Shown here: positions 1-9,069 of the stretch, one piece after another
Layout: each line of letters opens with the position of its first letter
Position numbering within the stretch: the first letter of the stretch is position 1
Source: Pectinophora gossypiella
Lineage: Eukaryota > Arthropoda > Insecta > Lepidoptera > Gelechiidae
Reading direction: 5' to 3'
Length of the DNA stretch: 64,000 bases
NCBI RefSeq assembly: GCF_024362695.1
Contig: NC_065404.1
Location: 12,378,604-12,442,603, forward strand
The notes under the pieces: model-generated
Databases searched by the model: none
Told to the model about the DNA's origin: nothing
What the model saw: the letters and a program-made list of their open reading frames with translations, nothing else
Made by a program: the position numbers and the translations under genes

Positions 1-172
1 TATTGTCATCAACCGGGCACAAACCATGGAAACCACGTGATATCTATCTATGATCCTGCCATGAATTCAAACTCAAAGTCGAATTCAGTGGTTTAAGAGT
101 TTGAGCTGGGATTCGAATTTGTGATACTACTATGTAAGTCACGCGTTCTCCTATCATCATCATCATCATCAT

Positions 173-215
173 CAATTTAAGAGCCACGCTCTTGTCGGTG
201 CAGCATTTTCCATGC
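173..215. repeat. Short dispersed repeat, copy 1
   Basis: A CAT-rich run is followed by a segment containing gagccacgctcttgtcggtg. The same segment recurs at about 14319-14353, also next to a cat-rich stretch. Seeing it twice in one window marks it as part of an interspersed repeat. No coding potential is visible. The rest of 1-960 is AT-rich with pyrimidine runs and nothing I can name. Confidence 0.5.
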
Positions 216-974
216 TACTTTTCTCCTTCTTTCTTTTTCTTTCTTTTATTTGTTTTTTTTCTTCTTTTTTGGTTTTGTTTCTTTTTTTTTCGTTCTCCTA
301 TAGGTTCCTAAAATTAGAAAACAATATTCTAACCGTAAGTATAATCAGTCCCCATATAGAAAGGCAATTTGAATAAAATATCCAATTCAATAAGGAATAA
401 AAACGATCAAATAAATTTTATTAACTATATTATTTCTGAAGAAAGTGATAAACCCGGTGTGAGAAGTATTTCAAATTGAATGGTTGAAAATGGAGGTGTG
501 GTTCATAAATCGCGGGCAGGAGCACGAAAAGTTCACTTTCCACGCTGCATGTCATGTCCGGAATGAAGACATTCGCAACAAACGACCTTCAAGCACGTCA
601 GCCCTCATGAGCTTAAATATTTATTTTATCTTGCATAGTATTCTAACTGAAGAAATGTTTGTAAAAGATAACCAATGTTTATGTTTCGATAAGTTTTTTA
701 TTAATCACCATAAAATGTCAGAGATCAACTAAACATAAGAAATTATTACCCAATTTAGTCAATTCACTGTTTTAATTTTTATTATTTCCTTGAAAAATAA
801 TAAAAAAAAATCTGGAGTTTTTACACCACTACGGCGAAGTAAAAAGGAAGGTTATGTGTTTGACAGGTATGTATGTACGCGCATCTGTTTTGAGGTCACA
901 AATTTTGTTATAAAACCAAAATTAAACAAAATGCAAAGTGGCTAACTAATTAGGGAAACTTATTAGCCCTTATT

Positions 975-1125
975 AGCTCTGAACCGGCGTGCGTGTATGA
1001 AGCGATTGATGAATGTGGAGGAAGCAAGAGAAGTGTGTCAGGATCGAAGCAAATCTAATTCTATAGTCTCTGCTTACCCCGGTGGGAAATAGGCGTGAGT
1101 TTATGTATCTATGTATGTATGTATT
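975..1125 (+). repeat. LINE 3'-end fragment with (tgta)n tail
   Basis: The plus strand can be read as the C-terminal end of a LINE reverse-transcriptase ORF (residues like NVEEAREVCQDRS then SIVSAYP), followed by a stop and a TGTA microsatellite tail. The reverse complement of the same segment occurs near 55305-55410. Two copies plus a simple-repeat tail fit a 5'-truncated non-LTR retrotransposon. The clade is not certain. Confidence 0.6.
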
Positions 1126-1324
1126 AGCCCTTGATAACACAGTATAATGCTAACATGTGATCCTGATTACATTGTTGCTAGGTTCTGAAGATAAAACGGA
1201 AGGGTACTCGGCACAACGACCTCGACAGTATGAACCGAATGAAATGAAAAGTTATTCTTCTTCTTATTGTGTGGGTTGTGAGGTGGAATACCAGCCTCAT
1301 CAACCCTAAAAATTAAAAGTTATT

Positions 1325-1647
1325 CTTCTTCTTCTATCGTGTGGGTTGTGAGGTGAATTACCAAACTAGTCATCCCTGGTGTCAGGGTTATTATTGAGCC
1401 GCCAAAGGCCCCTGACATGGCTCATGTAACGATTACTTACTTACATCAGTAACTAGTAACCGGGACCAACGGCTTAACGTGCCTTCCGAAGCACGGATCA
1501 TCTTACTTTTGGATAATCAGGTGATCAGCCTGTAATGTCCTAACCAAACTAGGGATCACAAAGTGTTTTTTGTGATATGTCCCCACCGGGATTCGAACCG
1601 ACCTCCGGATCGTGAACCCAGTGGTTGACCACTGGACAACGGAGGCC
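1325..1647 (-). mobile_element. tRNA-derived SINE
   Basis: On the minus strand the element starts with a tRNA-like head and has a canonical box B (ggttcgaatcc, about 1588-1598). It continues into a body that recurs in the window (cgtgcttcggaaggcacgttaa, the tgtcaggggcc segment, the acccacacgatagaagaag end) and finishes in a (gaa)n-type tail. The hexamer gttatt flanks it at 1319-1324 and 1648-1653, a plausible target duplication. Body fragments recur near 12640, 15690, 22555, 28500, 30570, 33640, 48100, 54780 and 60700. It would be transcribed by RNA polymerase III and moved by a partner LINE. Confidence 0.75.
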
Positions 1648-1921
1648 GTTATTAATAAGCAAACTTAATAATTTACCTACTTACAACGGTAAGTAGCAAA
1701 ATGTCTGTGATACTCCAGAGTTCGTCACACTATCTTGACACGCATCAAATTATTTTCCTATCTTTTAAGAATTGGTGGGCGCATAGGTATCGACAGGTAT
1801 TCCATCATATTTGAAAGAAACAAAGTAAATGTACTTAAAACTTAAATCAGAAGGAAATTTTTAATAGAATATGATAAATTAAACGATAGAAAATTATGAT
1901 GTAATACCTGTCGGTACCTAT

Positions 1922-2246
1922 TGTTAGGTTTTCTGTAATTTTGTGCGAATTTGTGTTGCCTTCATATGGCAACACTAGGAGAAAGGGTATAAAAAGGCGT
2001 GTTTGTCTTTCATTGGGGCTTTTTTTGATTCGAGCACGCATCGAAGGCAGACGTACCATTTTGAACACGTGTACACTTGTGTTTGAGCACGCGTGCGTTT
2101 TGGAAATTTAGAGTAAGTAACCAATATACTTATTATTTATTATTTCAATGGTTGTTTTATTTATAGAGCATGTACCTGAGGCAGCTTTACGTATATCCAG
2201 GTATCCGTATGTTAGTTAATGATCATGTTACCGTGGTCTTATTACA
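1922..2246 (+). repeat. 5' LTR
   Basis: A 325-bp terminal repeat starting tgttagg and ending attaca. It carries a TATA box about 66 bp in. By eye it matches the 3' copy at every base. The minus-strand ORF running through it also appears in the 3' copy and is a product of LTR sequence, not a gene. Confidence 0.95.
1988..1995 (+). promoter_or_regulatory. LTR TATA box
   Basis: The sequence gggtataaaaaggcg in the 5' LTR is a strong TATA element with the expected GC-rich shoulder. Transcription would start about 30 bp downstream, around 2018-2025. The 3' LTR has the same box at about 7905, which could drive outward transcription towards the MULE. Confidence 0.6.
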
Positions 2247-2264
2247 TTTCAGAAGTGGGATCGT
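2247..2264 (+). promoter_or_regulatory. Candidate primer-binding site
   Basis: Immediately after the 5' LTR is tttcagaagtgggatcg. It resembles a complement of a tRNA 3' arm (a tRNA-Leu-type end is a possibility) but lacks the usual TGG start. Position supports the call; the tRNA identity is inference. Confidence 0.35.
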
Positions 2265-2431
2265 ATCCATATGTGTTAATCAGGATACACCGTTTTTGAG
2301 ATATTTTACTTTGGAAATATATCTGTATAAATATATACATATAGGGTTGTCTGAAGAATATTTACATGTTCCAATGTTTTCGAGTTCCAGATTATGCCTC
2401 TTGAAGACGAGATCGTTCCACGAAGACGACT

Positions 2432-2695
2432 GACGAGACGAGCCGAGCCGAGCCGAGCCGAGCCGAGCCGAGCCGAGCCGAGCCGAGACGAGCCGAGACG
2501 AGCCGAGACGAGCCGAGACGAGCCGAGCCGAGCCGAGACGAGCCGAGACGAGCCGAGATGAGCCGAGACGAGCCGAGACGAGCCGAGCCGAGCCGAGACG
2601 AGCCGAGACGAGCCGAAACGAGCCGAGACGAGCCGAGCCGAGCCGAGCCGAGCCGAGCCGAGCCGAGCCGAGCCGAGCCGAGCCGAGCCGATACA
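2432..2695. repeat. Pentanucleotide satellite (agccg/agacg)n
   Basis: About 50 uninterrupted pentamers alternate between agccg and agacg in runs, with a few single-base variants. The array lies in the retrotransposon leader, between the 5' LTR and gag. All frames stay open because the 5-bp period yields a 5-residue peptide repeat in any frame, so long ORFs here are artefacts. It stands out as GC-rich in AT-rich surroundings. A degenerate GC-rich tail follows to about 2780. Confidence 0.9.
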
Positions 2696-2995
2696 AGCCG
2701 GGAGCGCAGCCGAGCCGAGCCGATACAAGCCGGGAGCGCAGCCGGAGAGAGAGCCGGGAGTGCAGCCGGAGAGAGACGTCGCTTCACGCGTCGGCACAAC
2801 GAGCGACACAGCCAACGACGTCGCGGCGAAGGGCAGGAGGTGCGACGTTCGTCGGCAGCTAAGGGAATAGAAAGGTCAGATAGCCCTACATTTTCATCTA
2901 TAGATGTTCTTAATATTGTTGAATCATTAGTTAACTTAAGATCTTAACCTAATCCGAAAGCAGTCGCCACATCACATCCTTCCAGTAGTATTATG

Positions 2996-3720
2996 AACCA
3001 TGTTACCCGAATTTGGACCCTCATCGAAAAGTCAAAAGATTGATACTTGGTTAAAGAAAGTTAATGAGTGTGCCACTGTTTACGGATGGGATGAGAACAA
3101 CCGTTATCCACTTCGCAATGCAGAAACTGCAGGAGTTGGCCAGAGTTTGGTATGAAAGCTTCAATTCTATTTTGTACAGCTAGGCAGAATGGCAGCAAAA
3201 GTGGTTAGACGCATTTCCTTTTGAACATGATTATGGCCAATCCCTGGAGGATACGCTTAGGCGAAAGAGTAGGTTTGGTGAACCGCTAGAGGTTTATTAT
3301 TATGAAGAATTAGCCATCGTGAACCGGTGTGACATCGAAGGGAAACGAGCCGTGGACTGCATTATCCACGGATTAAGTGACAAGACAATTAGATCCAGCG
3401 ATAAGCGTTACGATGTACGCAGCCTGATCAACTCCATTTTCTGATGAGTAATAAGGAGAACCAACCGCCGCCCGATCGCTTTCATTTTAATAAAACAAAG
3501 TAGTCGACTGAATCCACAGCGGGAAGTAATAATGACAATAGGGATAAATCAGTTAAGACTTCAAAAAAAAAATTCAAGTTACAAATTATTTTGTTTTAAC
3601 TGTAGGGAAAAAGGTTACCCGTATCTTAAATGCCCCAAACCTCTGGTCCAATGTACAGGATGTCGTAGGTTCGGTCATAAAATGGAAACTTGCAGTCCCT
3701 TTTTTTTTGAAAACCGTGAT
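2996..3720 (+). pseudogene. gag remnant with zinc knuckles
   Basis: From about 3005 the plus strand encodes a gypsy-type Gag core start (residues like IDTWLKKVNECATVYGWDE), then stops and frame changes through about 3450. A later open segment from 3532 carries two cysteine/histidine clusters (CFNCREKGYPYLKC and CTGCRRFGHKMETC), the nucleocapsid zinc-knuckle region. Gag would form the particle and bind element RNA. The frame is broken at least near 3150-3250 and 3430, so no full Gag can be made here. Confidence 0.75.
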
Positions 3721-3749
3721 AATCTAGGTAACATTCCTAAAATCATGCG

Positions 3750-4235
3750 CATACTTACCTCTAAGTCGGGCTCAAAATATTTCAATACAGTTAGGGTAAA
3801 TGACACCTCTATGATATCGTTTATAGATTTCGGTAGCGAAGTTTCGCTCATAAAACAAACAACGACACTGATTTTGGGGTAGACTTGTGATCAACCCCCG
3901 ACTCCACTAAAAGTTTTGGTAGTGATTTTATTTTGTCCATGGGCAGGACACAGGTTAATTTATGCATCGACGGTGTTAGTGCGGATGTTTTGTGTCACGT
4001 GGTTGACAGTAATCTGCTCAATTGTCCGATATTAGTAGGACAGTCCTTCACCGAACAGAAGCAGGTGCTGGTATTCAAGAATGCCAACGAATTGAGGTTT
4101 TATTATGATGATGAATTCCCTTTTGCTAACGGTGGTAGTGGTGATACTGCGAGTGTAAAGGTCGTCTCCGCTTCATGCGCAAGATTGAGTGGAGAGGCGA
4201 TTATCAGAGCTCGTACTGATGTTGTGATTAATTGA
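3750..4235 (+). pseudogene. Retropepsin (protease) remnant
   Basis: The gag-proximal frame ends in a protease-like motif, FIDFGSEVSLI, where the catalytic Asp sits in a D-F-G-S context instead of the usual D-T/S-G. After a break, the frame at 3933-4235 resumes with a stretch (VDSNLLNCPILVGQSF) of the kind found in the C-terminal half of retropepsins. The enzyme would cleave the Gag-Pol polyprotein. It is split by a stop near 3880. Confidence 0.6.
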
Positions 4236-4491
4236 TATGTTAGGCTTAGCGGAAGAGTCGTGGGGAAGCCAAACCGAGAATTCACGATAGCCGGCGGGTT
4301 ATACAAAGTAGAGGAAGGTCAGCTCTTTGTTCATATTACCCCATTGTCAGCTTTTGTTATATTGATGAAGGTGATATTATAGGTAGATGAAATAGAGTTC
4401 AGATTGTCAATCATATTTGTACATCACCCACAGACCTCGTTGGCGAGCATTTAGGTATAGAACCTAAAGATGTTAACTTTAGCAAAAACGC

Positions 4492-5133
4492 TTGAAGAGC
4501 CACATAAACGACGTCTATTTTAACATTTTGAACGAATACAAGCATTGCTTCGCGCAATCATTAGAGGAGTTGGGATGTACAAATATGACTGAAATGAAAA
4601 TTGAATTGAATATTGAGCGTCCTGTGGTTTACCGGCCTTACATATTGTCGCACAAGGAACGACAACAAGTAAGAGAAATGGTTGGTGAGATGATGAATGC
4701 GGGGATTGTACGAGAAATTGTATCGGAATATGCGAGTCCAATTATGTTGGTTCGTAAGAAGGACGGTAAACAAAGGCTCTGTGTTGGTTATAGGTTTCTG
4801 AATTCAATGACAGTTAAGATAAGGTACCTGATGGCAGTGATTGAAGACGAGATTGCTCGATTAGTGGGGCAGGCCTACTTTATAACTTTGGATCTGGCAT
4901 CTGGATACTACCAGGTGCCTATTGCAGAAGAATCGAAACCCTTAACTTCCTTTATCACCCCAGACGACCAATATGAATTTAATCGTATGCCGTTTGGGTT
5001 GGCTAACGAACCAGCTGTATTTCAAAGGCTGATGAATAAGGTATTGGTTTCCGCTAGGTTCTCAGAAGCTACTGCTTACATCGATGACGTATTAACTTAC
5101 GAAAAGGATGTAGAAGAGTGTTTGGATAGGTAA
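4492..5133 (+). pseudogene. Reverse transcriptase domain
   Basis: The longest surviving pol segment (213 codons) contains the ordered motifs of a Ty3/gypsy reverse transcriptase: SPIMLVRKKDGKQRLCVGYR, then TLDLASGYYQVPI with a catalytic Asp, then the MPFGLANEPAVFQRLMN region, then AYIDDVL with the catalytic Asp pair. It would copy element RNA into DNA. The frame stops at 5133 and the connection to RNase H is frameshifted, so it is part of a broken polyprotein. Confidence 0.9.
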
Positions 5134-5935
5134 GAAAGGGTTTTACAGTTGATAGAAAAGGCAAGCCTAACTCTGAATTTGGCAAAATGTAATTTCTTAC
5201 AGCAGAATTATTAACTATTTGGGTTATGATATTAGCGCTACTAGGGTGCGGCCGGCTGACAAAAAGACACAGTCAGTGTTTGATGTTCCTCGTCCCACCA
5301 GTCCACATTCCGTCCGCCAATTTCTGGGACTAGTAGGATATTTTCGGAAAATTTATAAGGAATTACGCGTCTTTATCACATCCGTTGAATAAGTTGCTCA
5401 AGAAGGATGTGGAATGGTGTTGGACTGAGGAACAAGAAGCCGCATTTGTTGATCTCAAGAGTAGTCTGATAGATAGGCCAATCTTAGCCATTTACGACCC
5501 GACCGCCGAAACACAGTTGCACACTGACGCCAGTGAAGTGGGCGTCAGTGGAATATTGATGCAGCGACGTAATGGAAACGACACCTACCATCCCGTAGCG
5601 TACTATAGTCGCCAGACATCTCCAGAAGAGAAAAGGTTTATAAACTTGAGACTCTTGCTATAGTAAGTTCGCTCAAAAGTTTCGGGTTTATCTTCTGGGT
5701 CAGAATTTCAAAATCATGACCGATTGTAGTGCGTTGCGCTCCATGCTTTCCAAACGTGATTTGGTTAGACGTATTGCCCGCTGGTGGCTGTTTTTGCTTT
5801 TTGAATATCGTGCTGGCACGAAAATGTCGCACGTGGACCTTCTATTTCGGAACCCAATTGAGGATCTTAGTTCAATGGAAATTGACGCTGGTCTTTACCC
5901 GACGGTTATGTCAATCAATGAGGGGGACAGGTTGT
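5134..5935 (+). pseudogene. RT connection and RNase H remnant
   Basis: Broken frames from 5134 to about 5380 encode RT-thumb/connection residues (RQFLGLVGYFRK). The segment 5385-5663 continues with EEQEAAFVDLKSSL and an RNase H start, QLHTDASEVGVSGILMQ, where the first acidic residue is present. A frame change near 5640 moves the rest into another frame (TDCSALRSMLSKRD at about 5720). The domain would degrade RNA in RNA-DNA hybrids. At least two breaks inactivate it. Confidence 0.8.
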
Positions 5936-6018
5936 AGACTCTTCAATTAGGTGATAGTGAACTGGGTCGCATTCGGGAATTTCTTACCACTGATATTGAT
6001 GCAGATGGGTCAAAGTAC

Positions 6019-6671
6019 ATAACAGAAAACTAATTCAAATGAGGGCCTATTCCACGTAAACGAAAAGTCGAGGTGCCTTTTCACACCCTGTACATCAATC
6101 ACCTTGGACCTTTTTGTGCGATCAAAGAGAGGAAAACTCTTACCTATTGGTAGTCGTAGATGCCTTTACGAAATCTAAATTTATCAGGCCAGTCAGAAAT
6201 ACCAAAAACAGTTACAACAACGCGAGAATTAGAAGATATTTTCTATACATTCAGAAACCCAGATCGAATGATTAGCGACCGCAGTACTTGCTTCACATCG
6301 TACGTGTTCAAACGTTTTGCTCGGATAAAGGTATTAGACACGTGTTGAACGCAGTTGCAAGTCCTAGGTCCAATGGACAAGTAGAGCAGTGTAATCGCAC
6401 GATGTTAGGGTCGTTAACTGCGCAAAATCTTAATTTTGACAAGAACGTCTGGGATGACAAGATAGGTAGAGTCCAATGGGGCATGAACAACACCCGTCGG
6501 AAGACAACGGGACGGACTGAGGTAATGTTTGGACTTCAGATGGATGCGGAAATTAATCCTATGTTGAACGAAATAGTATGCGAAACGCAAAATTATACTT
6601 TATTGTCAGTTCGGGAATCCCTTAAAGATGTAAAAATTGACGATTCAAAGTGTAACAATGTTACCTACTGA
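6019..6671 (+). pseudogene. Integrase remnant
   Basis: Several frames together carry retroviral-type integrase motifs: a VVDAFTK-like segment with the first Asp near 6150, ISDRSTCFTS with the second Asp near 6275, and ASPRSNGQVEQCNRTML with the Glu near 6385. The C-terminal part reads to a stop at 6671. The protein would insert element cDNA. Frameshifts near 6170 and 6320 separate the catalytic residues, so it is inactive here. Confidence 0.8.
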
Positions 6672-6867
6672 ATAAACATATTTTTGAGTTTGAATTTGTT
6701 GGGATTGATGACTACTTCATTTAACAAATCGAATGTCACCCTGGATTCACGTTAATGATGATAAAGAAAGTAGTGATGAAGATGACTGATTGTGTCATTA
6801 TTATATACAATCAAAAGAAAGTAAGTAGAGGTACTGTTTGTTGGATGAAACTGTAAGATGTGTATTT

Positions 6868-7648
6868 AGTAATAGCTTGAGAAGGAGGGCTCATAGCTAT
6901 TTAGTTAAGGTGACTTTCAATTTTGTGAGGAGGGTTTGTATACGATGGTTACAAGTGTGAGAAAGAAGGTTCACACTCAATTGCTTTGCAATAGTTCGTG
7001 AGAAAGAAGGGTTTGCGAACTATTGCCAACTTGAATAGCTTTATAATGTTATGATTATTTTAATTATCGTATATAAGAAGGAAGGGTTTGTATACGATAG
7101 TTACAAGTGTGAGAAAGAAGGTTCACACTCAATTGCTTTGCAATAGTTCGTGAGAAAGAAGGGTTTGCGAACTATTACCAACTTGAATAGCTTTATAATA
7201 TTATGATTATTTTAATTATCGTATATAAGAAGGAAGGGTTTGTATACGATAGTTACAAGTGTGAGAAAGAAGGTTCACACTCAATTGCTTTGCAATAGTT
7301 CGTGAGAAAGAATGGTTTGCGAACTATTGCCAACTTGAATAGCTTTTTAATATTATGATTATTTTAATTATCGTATATAAGAAGGAAAGGTTTGTATACG
7401 ATAGTTACAAGTGTGAGAAAGAAGGTTCACACTCAATTGCTTTGCAATGGTTCGTGAGAAGGAAGGGTTTGCGAACTATTGACAACTTGAGTAGCTTTAT
7501 ATTATGATTATTTTAATTATCGTATATAAGAAGGAAGGTTTGTATACGATAATTACAAGTGTGAGAAAGAAGGTTCACACTCAATTGCTTTGCAATGGTT
7601 CGTGAGAAGGAAGGGTTTGCGAACTATTGACAACTTGAATAGCTTTAA
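6868..7648 (+). repeat. Hairpin-containing tandem repeat array (about 152-bp unit)
   Basis: About five copies of a 149-152-bp unit lie between integrase and the 3' LTR. Unit landmarks (atcgtatataag) fall near 7067, 7219, 7371 and 7520. Each full unit has three perfect inverted repeats with different stems: atcgtata/tatacgat, agtgtga/tcacact and caatagttcg/cgaactattg. The loops are all purine-rich and alike (gagaaagaagg, taagaaggaaggg). A fourth hairpin of the same design (aatagct/agctatt) precedes the array near 6873. No ORF is conserved. Function unknown; it is part of the element's 3' untranslated region. Confidence 0.9.
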
Positions 7649-7838
7649 TGATTAGAAAGAAGAGCTGATGTTTCACCCCGTAAATGTGATTATATGTCGT
7701 TGTACTTTTAGATTTTAAGTGAAGCTTTGTAACTGTTCTCGATGAGTGTGGAATCACTTGGCCCGCCGAATGTTAGGTTTGAACATTAGACGTTTTGTCT
7801 ACGTGCATGAGGACATGCACGACGTCAGGATGGACGAA

Positions 7839-8163
7839 TGTTAGGTTTTCTGTAATTTTGTGCGAATTTGTGTTGCCTTCATATGGCAACACTAGGAGAA
7901 AGGGTATAAAAAGGCGTGTTTGTCTTTCATTGGGGCTTTTTTTGATTCGAGCACGCATCGAAGGCAGACGTACCATTTTGAACACGTGTACACTTGTGTT
8001 TGAGCACGCGTGCGTTTTGGAAATTTAGAGTAAGTAACCAATATACTTATTATTTATTATTTCAATGGTTGTTTTATTTATAGAGCATGTACCTGAGGCA
8101 GCTTTACGTATATCCAGGTATCCGTATGTTAGTTAATGATCATGTTACCGTGGTCTTATTACA
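7839..8163 (+). repeat. 3' LTR
   Basis: Same 325 bp as 1922-2246 with no difference seen. It is followed by the CTAT duplication (8164-8167). No clear polypurine tract directly precedes it; the nearest purine-rich stretches are in the hairpin array upstream. A partial echo of its start (cgaatgttaggttt) lies at about 7766. Confidence 0.95.
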
Positions 8164-8486
8164 CTATACCACCACGAATTCTTAAAAGATAGGAAAATAA
8201 TTTAATGCGTGGAAAGATAGTATGACGAACTCTATAGTATTACAGGCATTTTAACCAATCCGTTAAGCCGCACTTTGTCCGACCAAGTAGTTAGTGCCAT
8301 ATGAGTCAAATCTGCAATAAGTTACGTCAAAAAAAAAAAAAAGAAAGTTAAACCGCACGTATCGTAGTCGAATTCAACAACATGCTCGGGGTAAATCCGC
8401 ACCTATTATTTTCTGATCAAGCGGTCAATGTTTTAATCATTTATAAATGTAGGTACTTCTTATTTTAAAAATCAGGTCACTCGATA

Positions 8487-8760
8487 GAATCTGTAACATA
8501 GATCCGACAAACAAATACACGACAATAGTTATGCCGACAGCACATTGTATCGACCATCAGGATTTCGACATGACATCAGCTCGACAAACGACAGCATGAC
8601 AGAACGTTAGCACGATGGAATTTTTGCCCGACGAACAATAGTGCGACACAACATTTTATCGACAAAATACATAGGATACTTTCTATGCTACAATTCCCTC
8701 GGGCAAAACCGCGGAAAACAACTAAGTAGTAAAATTTATTACTAACAAAGAAAACACAAC
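8487..8760 (+). repeat. MULE left terminal inverted repeat with phased CGACA motifs
   Basis: Matches the reverse complement of 11552-11825. CGACA or a one/two-base variant starts at 8505, 8520, 8535, 8551, 8566, 8582, 8597, 8613, 8629, 8644 and 8660, a spacing of 15 or 16 bp each time. An extra off-phase CGACA is at 8589. The DNA between the motifs is not repeated. Such regular spacing suggests an array of protein-binding sites, probably for the transposase. Confidence 0.9.
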
Positions 8761-9069
8761 TTGTAATGCCATCTATCGACAGTGACTTTGTAGTTTACCT
8801 AGTGTTTAATTGGCACAAAATTTTCACTCAAAAAGATAATTTGCGTTAAGCTTATGTAATACCATTCGCAAATTAACTAATAAAATGCCCCTGCATTCAA
8901 GCGAATTTAGTTTTGGCGAGCGATTAAATTGAAAATGTTTTTGTTTAGAAAACATAAATTCTTTGAAAAATGTGGGTAGGCCTAAAATAGTTTTTGTTGT
9001 GAGTTAACATCGAGCTAACAAATATGACTTTGTATACTTCTTTATGCTAATGCGAACTCACCAGCCACC

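Larger units (their letters stand above)
1922..8163 (+). mobile_element. Ty3/gypsy-type LTR retrotransposon, coding region decayed
   Basis: Two 325-bp direct repeats beginning TG and ending CA bound 6242 bp and are flanked by the 4-bp duplication CTAT (1918-1921 and 8164-8167). Between them, in order, are a leader with a pentanucleotide satellite, gag with two zinc-knuckle-like motifs, protease, reverse transcriptase, RNase H and integrase, then a hairpin-rich repeat array. Integrase after RNase H is the Ty3/gypsy order. No env is visible. The frames are interrupted repeatedly, so this copy cannot encode its own machinery. The LTRs read as identical, implying recent insertion. Confidence 0.93.
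1698..8252. mobile_element. Foldback (palindromic) MITE split by a retrotransposon
   Basis: The segment 1698-1803 is matched, inverted, by 1896-1921 joined to 8164-8252. For example, ttattttcctatcttttaag on the left is matched by cttaaaagataggaaaataa on the right. Without the LTR retrotransposon (1922-8163 plus one CTAT copy) the two halves form one long hairpin of about 310 bp with a central loop near 1804-1895. No ORF belongs to it. It must be older than the retrotransposon, which landed in its right arm. Its superfamily cannot be told from the ends I see. Confidence 0.8.

Noticed and set aside
1847..2068. Minus-strand ORF of about 70 codons, repeated at 7773-7985
   Set aside because: It lies in the LTR and appears in both copies only because the LTRs are identical.
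2280..2947. Several long overlapping ORFs on both strands with repeating Arg-Leu-Gly-Ser-Ala or Glu-Pro-Ser-Arg peptides
   Set aside because: They are produced by the pentanucleotide satellite, which stays open in every frame; not genes.
6868..7648. CRISPR-like array
   Set aside because: Repeats are long tandem units without unique spacers, inside a eukaryotic retrotransposon.
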